From an uncultured Ellagibacter sp. (lineage in GTDB: Bacteria; Actinomycetota; Coriobacteriia; Coriobacteriales; Eggerthellaceae), in NCBI RefSeq assembly GCF_934643285.1, contig NZ_CAKUBT010000023.1, positions 1-21,219 on the forward strand: 21,219 nt of DNA. The letters are read 5' to 3'. Each line of letters starts with the position of its first letter. The stretch's first letter is position 1. A program made the translations under genes and the position numbers. Under the pieces are notes generated by a model. That model saw nothing but the letters and a program-made list of their open reading frames with translations. It did no database searches and was not told where the DNA came from. Shown piece after piece: positions 1 through 7,234 of this stretch.

Positions 1-220
1 AAGCCATCTTGACTCGCATATCGCCGTTATTTGTCCACGGCGGAGGGTATTTCGCGAAATTGCCCTGGTTGATCGTTTCCGCTTCATCACGCACCAAATG
101 TCTCAACCTCATAGGGAGCAAACCTCGCGTGACGAAGCGGACCCCGAAGCCCGCCCCCGAGGGCGCATTAACTCCGCAGTTTGCCCCCAAAGCCCGCCGC
201 CCCCGAGCTACGGCAAAAGA

Positions 221-243
221 AAAGCGGGCACGTGGCCCGCTTT
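221..243 (-). terminator. Rho-independent terminator after the EthD gene
   Basis: A perfect 9-bp inverted repeat, AAAGCGGGC and GCCCGCTTT, has a 5-nt loop. On the minus strand it is followed by a T-rich tract (TCTTTTG). It lies about 30 bp past the stop codon at 276 and closes the left end of the large minus-strand cluster. Confidence 0.8.
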
Positions 244-248
244 CTCCT

Positions 249-270
249 TGCGACCCCGGACAGGGTCGCA
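249..270 (-). other. Hairpin between EthD stop codon and terminator
   Basis: A perfect 8-bp inverted repeat, TGCGACCC and GGGTCGCA, has a 6-nt loop and lies directly between the EthD stop codon and the T-tailed terminator. It has no T tract of its own, so it may stabilise the transcript end or support the terminator rather than terminate alone. Confidence 0.5.
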
Positions 271-275
271 ATGCC

Positions 276-1013
276 TTACAGCCAGTAGCCGCCGTCGGAG
301 GGGTGTTCGACGACGGTGTGCGACTGCACGAGGTACGTATCGATGGAGCCGATGAAGCCCGCACCGTGCGCGGAGAGGCGCTTGAACTCCTCCGATGCAT
401 AGAAGCAATTGAACGCGTCCCAGTTCTCGAAGTAGAACTCCACCATAGCGTCGACGGGCAGCTCGTCGTAAGTTGCGGGCTTGCCGTCCACATAGCGGGC
501 CATGACGAGGTTCTGGGCATAGCCAGCATGGCCGGGACACGCCTCGACGAGCTTGGCATGCGCGTAGCACCACTCACGCTGGAACTCGGCAGCGGAGACG
601 TTCTCGGAGCGACGGATGAAGGCAACGCGGTGAATCATATCGTCGCGATTGCGCAGATATTCGGGAACCTCGCGCACGACGCGGCGATCGAACACGACGA
701 TGTCGCACAGACGCTTGGACAAAAGCTTCTCGGCATCCTCGAGCATGGCATTGCCGGTTTCCTGGTCCATAGACGACACACCGTCGAGCATGGCGGTGAA
801 GTCGTCGAAGTGCATCTCGGAGAAGCCGTCGATGTCGACGCTGCCGCCCCCGATGGGATGGCGATGCTCGCGGTCGATGACCACGTTCTGTTTGTAAGCG
901 CGCACGTTCTTCATGTCGGCGACGATGGGGCCGTGAACGTTCAGCCAATGCTCGGCGAACTGCTCGTCGGTCAGGTTGTCGTTCTTCTTCAAAAGTCCGC
1001 AACGGACGATCAT
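276..1013 (-). CDS. Tandem EthD-domain (dimeric alpha/beta-barrel) protein
   Basis: A 245-residue soluble protein with two similar halves of the EthD/ferredoxin-like fold. The first half has the EthD signature HWLNVHGP at residues 22-29 (Trp23, His27, Pro29), then GFSEMHF. The second half repeats it as EFQREWCYAH, later AMVEFYFENWDAF. EthD domains usually form a dimeric barrel, so this chain could build a complete barrel alone. Some fungal EthD proteins act as dehydratases or decarboxylases, but most bacterial members have no known reaction, so function here is unassigned. The ATG is supported by AGGAGG five bases upstream. It is the last gene of the SDR/SnoaL unit, about 90 bp after the BaiE-like gene, and is closely related to the protein at 14678-15376. 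Family is secure; role is not. Confidence 0.85.
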   Translation of the reverse strand: MIVRCGLLKKNDNLTDEQFAEHWLNVHGPIVADMKNVRAYKQNVVIDREHRHPIGGGSVDIDGFSEMHFDDFTAMLDGVSSMDQETGNAMLEDAEKLLSKRLCDIVVFDRRVVREVPEYLRNRDDMIHRVAFIRRSENVSAAEFQREWCYAHAKLVEACPGHAGYAQNLVMARYVDGKPATYDELPVDAMVEFYFENWDAFNCFYASEEFKRLSAHGAGFIGSIDTYLVQSHTVVEHPSDGGYWL

Positions 1014-1059
1014 GTTTCCTCCTTTATGGGCAAAGCCACCCCCGATGGGGCTAGCAACA

Positions 1060-1107
1060 GTAGGAAGCCGCGCCGACGGCAGCGCCCGCGCGGCCCGAGT
1101 TTCCTAC
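1060..1107 (-). other. Intercistronic inverted repeat overlapping a stop codon
   Basis: Nested inverted repeats: GTAGGAA (1060-1066) with TTCCTAC (1101-1107), and GCCGCGC (1067-1073) with GCGCGGC (1088-1094). The right arm overlaps the stop codon of the BaiE-like gene. On the minus strand no T tract follows, so this looks like an mRNA-processing or stabilising structure between two cotranscribed genes rather than a terminator. A smaller CCCC-GAT-GGGG hairpin follows at about 1040-1050. Confidence 0.45.
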
Positions 1108-1595
1108 ATCATGAAAACCTTGTAAGCGTTCGCGCAATCGTCCGCGAGCTTCTTGATCTCGCCCTTCCCGCGCAGGTAGGTGAGCGACATCTCCTCGAAG
1201 TACCAGCGCCCGTCGATCTTCACGTACTTATTGTCGTAGTGCGCGCGCCCGACGAACTCGCCGCCGTGCTTCGAGTCGTACAAGTCGTCTTCGAGCGACC
1301 AGTGGGAAATGGCATGGGTCTCGTCGACGAGCTCGACCCAGTGGTGATGCCCCTGGTGGCTCGAGATGACCCCATCGCAGAACTTCCCCTCCATTGTGGA
1401 GAGCATGCCCTCGCGGCCCTCGTAGCGACCACCGGTCGTGTTGTTGATGAACACGAAGTCCTCAACCAAAATCGAGCGCAGGCCTTCCCAATTCTTGGCG
1501 TCGAGATAATCCCAATAGTTCGCCTGCAAACGCTCGATCGCGCGCAAGTCCTCCTGTGCGGCGATGCGCTTCTCGAGCTCTTCCAAAGTCGTCAT
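1104..1595 (-). CDS. SnoaL/NTF2-fold dehydratase, BaiE-like
   Basis: A 163-residue protein of the SnoaL-like (NTF2 superfamily) fold, close in length to bile acid 7alpha-dehydratase BaiE (about 166 residues). Compared from memory with Clostridium scindens BaiE, the active-site positions line up: Tyr27 (ANYWDYLD; BaiE Tyr30), Asp32 (Asp35), His80 (SSHQGH; His83) and Asp103 (SLEDDLYD; Asp106). The KIDGRWYF strand matches KIDGKWYI. The BaiE Arg146 position is Tyr here, with an Arg two residues later, so substrate anchoring may differ. The expected chemistry is elimination of water beside a carbonyl made by a neighbouring SDR. The start has AAGGAG six bases upstream. It lies 27 bp after an SDR gene in the same orientation. 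Fold and catalytic set are convincing; a bile-acid substrate is not established. Confidence 0.8.
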   Translation of the reverse strand: MTTLEELEKRIAAQEDLRAIERLQANYWDYLDAKNWEGLRSILVEDFVFINNTTGGRYEGREGMLSTMEGKFCDGVISSHQGHHHWVELVDETHAISHWSLEDDLYDSKHGGEFVGRAHYDNKYVKIDGRWYFEEMSLTYLRGKGEIKKLADDCANAYKVFMM

Positions 1596-1622
1596 CGGAC
1601 GCTCCTTTCGAACGAGGGCCGG

Positions 1623-2372
1623 TTATTGCAGGTTGAATCCGCCGTCTTCGTAGATGGTCTCGCCAGTGATAAACGATGCCGCCTCCGAGCAGAGGAACAA
1701 CGAGACATCGACCATCTCGCGAATCTCGCCGTAACGATGGAACGGCATCTTGGCGAGGAACGCGGCGTTGCGCTCTGGGTCGTTGCGCGTGCCCAAAGTG
1801 ATGCGCGTGAGGGACGTGCCGGGGGCGATCGCGTTCACGTGGATGCCGTACTCGGCGAGCTCGCGCGCCATGGTCTGCGTGAGCATTTTCACCGCGGACT
1901 TCGAAGGCGGGTACGGGGTGACGTTGCTGATGGTGGTGCGGGAGCTGTTGGAGCTGACGTTTAGGATATGGCCCTGGACGCCAAGCTCGACCATGGTGCG
2001 CGCTACCGCCTGGGCGACGTAGAAGACGCCGTTCAGGTTGGTATCGATAACCTCGAGCCAGCCTTCCTTGGTGCACTCGAGAAAGCTTTGCCTGCACACC
2101 GTGCCGGCGTTGTTCATAAGGATGTCGATGCGGCCGAAGCGCTCGATGATTTCCTTCACACATTCCTGAACGCGGTCGTAATCGCGCACGTCGCAGTGCA
2201 TGCACACGACGTCGTCGTTGTCGCCGAAGACCTCTTCCATCGTGTCGTCTTCGATATCGAAGATGACGACCTTGGCGCCTTCCTTGACGAGCTGCTCGGT
2301 CAGGCCGCGGCCGAAGCCGTTGGCGCCACCGGTGACAAGCGCAACCTTATCGACAAATCTCTGCATTTCCAT
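1623..2372 (-). CDS. Short-chain dehydrogenase/reductase (classical SDR, NAD-type)
   Basis: A 249-residue classical SDR, the usual family length. It has the nucleotide loop TGGANGFG at residues 14-21, an acidic Asp39 at the end of beta-2 (predicting NAD(H) rather than NADP(H)), NNAG at 87-90, Asn112, Ser141 and the catalytic YPPSK at 154-158 (Tyr154, Lys158). The C-terminal FITGETIYEDGG is typical. It should interconvert a hydroxyl and a carbonyl; bile-acid BaiA-type enzymes share this plan, but the substrate cannot be read from sequence. The ATG has AGGAG seven bases upstream. It is the third of three consecutive SDR genes and directly precedes the BaiE-like gene by 27 bp, which suggests oxidation and dehydration are coupled. 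Confidence 0.88.
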   Translation of the reverse strand: MEMQRFVDKVALVTGGANGFGRGLTEQLVKEGAKVVIFDIEDDTMEEVFGDNDDVVCMHCDVRDYDRVQECVKEIIERFGRIDILMNNAGTVCRQSFLECTKEGWLEVIDTNLNGVFYVAQAVARTMVELGVQGHILNVSSNSSRTTISNVTPYPPSKSAVKMLTQTMARELAEYGIHVNAIAPGTSLTRITLGTRNDPERNAAFLAKMPFHRYGEIREMVDVSLFLCSEAASFITGETIYEDGGFNLQ

Positions 2373-2436
2373 GGGTAGTCTCCTGTCGTATTCGATACCT
2401 CAAATCGATGTGCATCTCAGGCGTTCGAACAGTCGA

Positions 2437-3192
2437 TTAGAGGCTTTGACCTCCGTCTGCGAAAACAGTCTCACCGAGCAGAAGCGACGCTTCGTCGGAC
2501 GCGAGGAAAAGGCCCAGGCTCACCGCTTCGTGAATCTCGCCGTAGCGATGCGTCGGGATCGCCTTGAGGAACGCCTCGTTCATCTCGGGGTTCAGGCGCG
2601 TCGGCTCGCTCATGCGGGTCTTGACGGTGCCTGGCCCGAAAGCGTTCACGCGAATGCCGTACTCAGCGAGCTCTTTGGCGAACTGTTTCGTGAAGATGGT
2701 GATGGCGGCCTTGGACGCGGGGTATGCGCCAAGGTACTTCGGGATGAAGCGGAAGGTGTTGGACGACGTGTTGATGATCACGCCTTTCGTGCCCTTCGCG
2801 ACCATCGCCTGGGCGACGGCCTGGGCGACGTAGAACGTGCCGCACACGTTGGTCAGGATGACCTTATCCCATGCTTCCTTCGGGCAATTGAGCATGCCGT
2901 ACTTGTCGTTGTCCTTGATGGAGATGCCCGCGTTGTTCATGAGGATATCGATGCGGCCGAACTCTTCCACCGCTGCGTCGACCATCGCATGAACCGCGTC
3001 GAAATCCCTGATGTCGAGGGCGAACCTGCGCACACGCGGCTCCTGCCCGTACACCTCTTCAAGGGTCGTCTCCTCGAGGTCGACGGCCACGACGGCCTCG
3101 ACGCCCTCCTCGAGGAAGCGCTCGACCATACCGCGGCCGATTCCGTTCGCCGCACCGGTCACTACAACGACTTTTCCGTCAAATCTTGCCAT
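2437..3192 (-). CDS. Short-chain dehydrogenase/reductase (classical SDR, NAD-type)
   Basis: A 251-residue classical SDR, clearly related to its downstream neighbour (shared GRIDILMNNAG, FYVAQAVA and HRYGEI segments), suggesting local duplication. Counting from the ATG: TGAANGIG at 12-19, Asp38 after beta-2 (NAD(H) preference), NNAG at 86-89, an Asn tetrad residue in TNVCG, Ser144, and YPASK at 157-161 (Tyr157, Lys161). The start is ambiguous: the ATG at 3192 gives the usual MARFDGK opening but its purine-rich AAGGGG lies about 14 bases away; a TTG two codons upstream at 3198 has better spacing. Gaps are 64 bp to the next SDR and about 114 bp to the previous one. Substrate unknown. Confidence 0.87.
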   Translation of the reverse strand: MARFDGKVVVVTGAANGIGRGMVERFLEEGVEAVVAVDLEETTLEEVYGQEPRVRRFALDIRDFDAVHAMVDAAVEEFGRIDILMNNAGISIKDNDKYGMLNCPKEAWDKVILTNVCGTFYVAQAVAQAMVAKGTKGVIINTSSNTFRFIPKYLGAYPASKAAITIFTKQFAKELAEYGIRVNAFGPGTVKTRMSEPTRLNPEMNEAFLKAIPTHRYGEIHEAVSLGLFLASDEASLLLGETVFADGGQSL

Positions 3193-3266
3193 AATCAATC
3201 ATCGTCCCCTTCGACAAGCATTCCCCCGAAACTCGCCTTCATTGTTTACTCCGATATGATTTGTGG

Positions 3267-3297
3267 AAGGAGCCCCTTCCGAAAGAAGAGGCTCCTT
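3267..3297 (-). other. Intergenic hairpin between SDR genes
   Basis: Inverted repeat AAGGAGCC (3267-3274) and GGCTCCTT (3290-3297), with a loop that can itself form a short CTTC/GAAG stem. On the minus strand it follows the stop codon at 3307 by ten bases but lacks a T tract. It is probably a processing hairpin or weak attenuator within the SDR run. Confidence 0.4.
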
Positions 3298-3306
3298 GCT
3301 GTTTTG

Positions 3307-4203
3307 CTAGTTCTTGTCCGCGGTCGCGAGATGGAGATACGTGGTGGCGCCACCGTCGGCGGAGATGAACTCGCCGTTGATGAAGCTCGCATCGTCTGAA
3401 GCGAGGAACAGGACAACGGACGCGATCTCCTCGGGCATACCGTAGCGCTTCAGAGAGGACGCGTCGCAAAGGCCCTTGCGGTTCTGGCCGCGGGGAAGCG
3501 TCATACCGGAGAGGATGAGCCCGGGGTTGACCGAGTTAACGCGAACGCCCAGGGCGCCGAGGTCGGTTGCGGCCGCGCGGGTCATGCCCATCGCGGCGGC
3601 CTTCGCCATCGCGTAGCCGACGAAGTTGCCGGGACCGAAGTGAGTGCCCTGATAGGAGCAGGTGTTCACAATCGCGCCGCCGCCGGACTCGATGATGGAG
3701 GGCGCGCAGTAGTGCATGCCGTTGAACACGCCCCAGCAGTCGACGTCCATGATACGCTCGAGCGACTCGCGGGTCTCGGTAAGAACGCTGCCGTTCTGGC
3801 AGATGCCGGCGTTGTTGACGAGAACATCGAGGCGACCGCACTCTTCCTTGATGCGGGCGACGAGATTCTGCCAGCCCTCTTCGTCGGCGACATCCATGAC
3901 AACCGCGACGGCCTCGCCGCCATCAGCGAGGATGTTGGCCTCGACGCGCTTCAGGCCTTCCTCGACGACGTCGACCATGTAGACCTTCGCACCCTGCTGC
4001 GCGAACATCTTGGCTTCGATCTCGCCCTGGCCGCCGGCGGCGCCCGTCACGATGGCGACCTGGCCGTCGAACTTACCGGTTCCCTCAGGGACGCGAGGCC
4101 AGTGCTTGGCCTGGGACTCGGCGTAGATGCGCTCCTCGAACTCCTTCTGGCCCGGGCCGGAGACGATCGCCTCATCAAAGAATGCTGCGCGTTCGGATTT
4201 CAT
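3307..4203 (-). CDS. SDR oxidoreductase with N-terminal extension
   Basis: A 298-residue SDR. About 45 residues precede the Rossmann domain, which then shows TGAAGGQG at 53-60, Asp78 (NAD(H)-type), NNAG at 130-133, Ser183 and YAMAK at 197-201 (Tyr197, Lys201). The position normally held by the tetrad Asn (TNLNG in the neighbour) reads DVDCWG, so Asn appears replaced by Asp155. The extension is rich in charged residues, has no signal peptide or membrane segment, and is absent from the other two SDRs. The start is secure: AGGAGG lies five bases upstream of ATG. It follows the EthD gene at 4300-4992 after a T-tailed hairpin. It is only distantly related to the two downstream SDRs and probably acts at a different step; substrate unknown. 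Confidence 0.87.
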   Translation of the reverse strand: MKSERAAFFDEAIVSGPGQKEFEERIYAESQAKHWPRVPEGTGKFDGQVAIVTGAAGGQGEIEAKMFAQQGAKVYMVDVVEEGLKRVEANILADGGEAVAVVMDVADEEGWQNLVARIKEECGRLDVLVNNAGICQNGSVLTETRESLERIMDVDCWGVFNGMHYCAPSIIESGGGAIVNTCSYQGTHFGPGNFVGYAMAKAAAMGMTRAAATDLGALGVRVNSVNPGLILSGMTLPRGQNRKGLCDASSLKRYGMPEEIASVVLFLASDDASFINGEFISADGGATTYLHLATADKN

Positions 4204-4250
4204 TCCGTCCTCCTTGTGACGTTATGTTTAATGAGTTGCTTGTTGAGAGA

Positions 4251-4287
4251 AAACGCAGCCGCGCTACACGTGCGTGCAACGCGGCTG
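4251..4287 (-). terminator. Terminator-like hairpin between EthD and SDR genes
   Basis: Perfect 8-bp repeat CAGCCGCG (4256-4263) and CGCGGCTG (4280-4287). On the minus strand it is followed by CGTTTTCTCT. It lies just past the EthD stop at 4300 and could attenuate readthrough into the SDR genes. The SDR genes may therefore also have their own promoter in the 50 bp that follow. Confidence 0.55.
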
Positions 4288-4299
4288 TAGCGAATCAAC

Positions 4300-4992
4300 C
4301 TATTTGACGACGATAGGATCGACGAAGTACGTGGTGACGGTACCGATGAACTCGGCAGCGTGCGGGCTTGCGCGGCGCTCGAAGCCGGGGGTGCCGTAGC
4401 ACTCGTCGAAGGCGTCCATGTCCTCGAAGAAGAACTCAACCATGCCCTCGAAAGGAAGCTCCTCGTAGCCCACATGCTTGCCGTCGACGAGGCGGTCGAC
4501 GACGAGGTTCTGGTTGTAGCCGCAGTAACCGGTCATGTGCTTCACGAGCAGGGAGTGGGTGTACCACCACTCGGTGTGGAACGTCATCGCGTCCACGCCT
4601 TCCTTGCGGTCGCAGAAAGATACGCGCTTGATCGGGCCCTTCTTCTGCAAGTAAGCGGGAACCGGAGTGTCGACCTTCTTCACGGAGACGAACTCGGAAA
4701 CCGGAGCCTCGGCGACCTTCGCGTAAAGCTCGGCGATCGCTTCGCCCTTGGCCTCAAGAGCCTCGTTCATATCGCCATAGCTGTCGAAATACATCTCGAC
4801 GAAGCCATCGATGTCGACGCTGCCGCGGCCGGCCCAAGAGCGCTGCTGGCGGTCAGTAACCACGTTGACCTCGCACTTTACCAGGGTAGGCATTTCCCCT
4901 GCGATAGCCTTAAACCCCTCTACGAGCGCATTGCGGAAATCCTCCTCGGAAACGCCTTCCTTACCCTTCAGCAAGCTGATTCTCGAAATCAT
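4300..4992 (-). CDS. Diverged tandem EthD-domain protein
   Basis: A 230-residue relative of the EthD-fold proteins at 276-1013 and 14678-15376, again with two halves. The second half keeps the pattern FHTEWWYTH followed by GYNQNLVVDR and GMVEFFFED. The first half has lost the EthD signature: where the sisters have Trp23 and His27 in HWLNVHGP, this chain has Leu23 and Phe27. If the motif is catalytic, only one half can be active, and the protein may act as a partner or binding subunit. The ATG at 4992 is chosen because AAGGGGA lies seven bases upstream; longer in-frame starts lack a ribosome site. The upstream region carries two tandem dyads and a matching promoter. Function unknown. Confidence 0.82.
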   Translation of the reverse strand: MISRISLLKGKEGVSEEDFRNALVEGFKAIAGEMPTLVKCEVNVVTDRQQRSWAGRGSVDIDGFVEMYFDSYGDMNEALEAKGEAIAELYAKVAEAPVSEFVSVKKVDTPVPAYLQKKGPIKRVSFCDRKEGVDAMTFHTEWWYTHSLLVKHMTGYCGYNQNLVVDRLVDGKHVGYEELPFEGMVEFFFEDMDAFDECYGTPGFERRASPHAAEFIGTVTTYFVDPIVVK

Positions 4993-5054
4993 TTGGTTCC
5001 CCTTTCTACAATGAATCTTCAGCATATGCTTTAGTTCTATGCCCTCTGCCTCCA

Positions 5055-5124
5055 AGTTTCCTACGGCTTTCGGGCAACGCCAAGAACGCACTTGAAAGTG
5101 CGCGCCTTACCTTTCAGTAAGGCG
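5055..5124 (-). promoter_or_regulatory. Dyad-controlled promoter of the EthD/SDR unit
   Basis: Two 16-bp dyads: CGCAC-TTGAAA-GTGCG at 5087-5102, and CTTAC-CTTTCA-GTAAG at 5106-5121, whose arms extend to 8 bp (5103-5124). Their start-to-start distance is 19 bp. Reading the minus strand, the proximal dyad is followed by TTC, a -35-like TTGGCG (5078-5083), a 17-bp spacer and a poor -10 GAAACT (5055-5060). The weak core hexamers fit a promoter that needs an activator. The start codon lies about 60 bp downstream. Confidence 0.6.
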
Positions 5125-5152
5125 TTGAATCAGTCGGACAATTCTACTTGAC

Positions 5153-7108
5153 CTAGATAGTGCAGGCGGCCTCGTACGCGCTGAGGAGGTCATCGAACGC
5201 ATCGGTCACGCAGAGCGCATCCCCCACCGCAAGCACCCTGCCGCCAAAGCCCGCTGCAGGGATTTCCTCGACAAGGGAGGCCTCGCTGCGCGACCCGAAC
5301 GCCGTCACGAGCGTATCGAACCCGGTGAGCTTCGAGGTGACGCCGCAGTGCTCGGCGTGGACGCCCGTGTCGGACACCTCGACCACCTTCGTTTCGGTTC
5401 GAACCGAAACGCCCAGCTCATCGAGGTGGGCAAGCAACCAGCTGCGCGGAATCGGCTCCGCGTCGGAGGCGATCGCGGATGCGGCCTCGATGATGGTGAC
5501 CCGAAATCCCTGCTCCGCAAGGAACTCAGCGGTCTCCACGCCGACCTGACCGCCTCCCAAAACCGCCACCTTTCCCCGGACGGCCGCGGTGCCCGCAAGC
5601 ACGTCCCACGCGCCTACGGCAAGCGGCGATTCCGCAAGGCCGGGAATCGGCGGTATGAAAGGAGCGCTTCCCGTCGCGACGACGGCCACATCGGGCGCAG
5701 CCGCAACGACCGCATCGGCCGTCACTTTCTCGTTGAGGTGGACGCGCACACCCGCCTTCTTGATCTGGCGGACCTGCCACGACGCAAACGACGCGAGCAG
5801 CTGCTTTCCCGGGGGCACCGCGGCCAGGCGCCATTGCCCGCCGAGCTTATCCCCCGCCTCGTACAGGTCGACGATATGGCCCCTCGCGGCAGCCACGAGC
5901 GCGACCTCCATGCCGGCGATGCCGCCGCCGATCACCATGACGCTTTTCGCTTCGGGCAGCTTGCCCTCACTCAAGTCAAAGCGCTCCGCGTACTCGGCCT
6001 CGCGGCCCGTACGGGGGTTGAGCGCGCAGTGCACCGCATGCCCGCGACGGCTCTCGCCCGCGCAGCCGCGCAAGCACGCGATGCACGGGATGATGTCCTC
6101 GGGGCGACCCTGCGCCACCTTCAGCGGAAACTGCGGGTCGGCCAAAGACGAGCGCCCCATGCCCACGAAATCGGTAGCCTCCGATGCGATGAGCTCTTCG
6201 GCGATGGCAGGGTCGGAAATCCGGCCGACCACCGCGATCGGCACATCGACGACCTCCTTGAGCTTGCAGGCGGAAGCTGCGTAGAAGGCGGGCGGGATCG
6301 CGGCGGGCGGCGTGATGACACCGCGCGATGCGGGCACCCCTTGGGAGATGTTGAGCAGGTCGATACCTGAGGACCCTATCATTCGGGCAAGGGCCCTCGT
6401 CTCGTACGCGCCATTGCTTCCCGGTACGTGGTCGCAGGCGCTGAAGCGGAACGAAATCGGGAAATCGGGGCCGACGGCGTCGCGGATGGCGCCTACGACC
6501 TCGAGCGCGAAGCGAGCCCTGTTCTCGAGGGTTCCCCCGTACTCGTCACATCGCTTGTTGCAGGCGGGCGAGAGGAACTCGTTGATCAGATACCCGTGAG
6601 CGCCGTGGATCTCGACTAGGTCGAAGCCCGCCTCCTTCGCGCGGCGCGCCGCTTGCGCAAATGCGTTCACCACGAAGCGGATGTCGTCGCGGCTCATTTC
6701 GCGCGGCGTGTTCTGCGCCGTCGGGTCGCGAAGCGGCGAGGGCCCCATGAGGTGCTCACCCGCAAAGGCGGGGTTTGCAACGCGCCCGGGATGGAACAGC
6801 TGCGCACCGATGGTCCCGCCCGCCTCGTGGATGCGGCGCACGAACTCGGCATGGGGCGCGATCTGGGAATCGTCCCACAGTGCGGGAAGGCGCACATGGG
6901 TCTTTCCCTCGGGGACGATCGCGTAGTTCTCGGTGATCACAAGGCCCCATCCACCGCGCGCCTTCTCCTCGTGGAAACAGACGAACTGCTCGGTCGGTAA
7001 GCCGTCCTCGCCCGCCATATCGGTGACTGCCGCCGTCGCGATCATGCGATTCTTAAGCGTCAGCGTCCCGATACGCCCCCAGGAAAGCAGATTGTCGAAG
7101 TTCCCCAT
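5153..7108 (-). CDS. NADH:flavin oxidoreductase / ene-reductase with 4Fe-4S (BaiCD/FadH type)
   Basis: A 651-residue three-domain enzyme of the 2,4-dienoyl-CoA reductase/BaiCD/daidzein-reductase family. Residues 1 to about 335 form an old-yellow-enzyme TIM barrel for FMN (LKNRMIATA near 18-26, HGAHGYL at 168-174, NEFLSP, DEYGG). A canonical 4Fe-4S site follows: Cys342, Cys345, Cys349 and Cys361 (CxxCx3Cx11C). Residues 388-651 hold the FAD/NAD(P) Rossmann domains (GGGIAG at 394-399; LGGGQVG later). NADH electrons pass through FAD and Fe-S to FMN, which reduces a conjugated C=C bond. The ATG at 7108 follows a G-rich ribosome site by eight bases. It stands alone between the OFA permease terminator and the EthD promoter. 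Substrate unknown; it is the most BaiCD-like of the three ene-reductases here. Confidence 0.9.
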   Translation of the reverse strand: MGNFDNLLSWGRIGTLTLKNRMIATAAVTDMAGEDGLPTEQFVCFHEEKARGGWGLVITENYAIVPEGKTHVRLPALWDDSQIAPHAEFVRRIHEAGGTIGAQLFHPGRVANPAFAGEHLMGPSPLRDPTAQNTPREMSRDDIRFVVNAFAQAARRAKEAGFDLVEIHGAHGYLINEFLSPACNKRCDEYGGTLENRARFALEVVGAIRDAVGPDFPISFRFSACDHVPGSNGAYETRALARMIGSSGIDLLNISQGVPASRGVITPPAAIPPAFYAASACKLKEVVDVPIAVVGRISDPAIAEELIASEATDFVGMGRSSLADPQFPLKVAQGRPEDIIPCIACLRGCAGESRRGHAVHCALNPRTGREAEYAERFDLSEGKLPEAKSVMVIGGGIAGMEVALVAAARGHIVDLYEAGDKLGGQWRLAAVPPGKQLLASFASWQVRQIKKAGVRVHLNEKVTADAVVAAAPDVAVVATGSAPFIPPIPGLAESPLAVGAWDVLAGTAAVRGKVAVLGGGQVGVETAEFLAEQGFRVTIIEAASAIASDAEPIPRSWLLAHLDELGVSVRTETKVVEVSDTGVHAEHCGVTSKLTGFDTLVTAFGSRSEASLVEEIPAAGFGGRVLAVGDALCVTDAFDDLLSAYEAACTI

Positions 7109-7163
7109 GTCACGCACCCCCGCATCGAACCTGCGCCCGAAAGCACTTCCGGGCGAAATAGAG

Positions 7164-7195
7164 AACAGGGGCCAAACATAGGCTCGGCCCCTGTT
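7164..7195 (-). terminator. Terminator after the OFA-type permease
   Basis: Perfect 10-bp inverted repeat AACAGGGGCC and GGCCCCTGTT with a 12-nt loop, 40 bp past the permease stop codon at 7235. The minus strand continues CTCTATTTCG, a moderately T-rich tail. It separates the permease unit from the ene-reductase gene downstream. Confidence 0.7.
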
Positions 7196-7234
7196 GAAAG
7201 CTTGTCTACCTCATACTACGTACGTTTGCGCAGC

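Noticed and set aside
1..211. A gene or promoter at the left edge
   Set aside because: No frame with a ribosome site or domain was found, and no dyad of the cluster type. It may be the leader of a gene outside the window, which cannot be judged.
9..1964. A 651-codon plus-strand open frame at the left edge
   Set aside because: It runs across EthD, SnoaL and SDR genes and their intergenic gaps on the opposite strand, and has no coherent domain or start signal.
5103..5124. The 8-bp inverted repeat as a terminator for the ene-reductase gene
   Set aside because: No T tract follows on the minus strand, and it matches the dyad spacing and phase of the operator array. I treat it as a binding site.
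276..7108. A complete bile-acid 7-dehydroxylation (bai) operon
   Set aside because: No BaiB-like CoA ligase or BaiF-like CoA transferase is present, and three EthD proteins are extra. The likeness is limited to enzyme classes and the BaiE-like active site.
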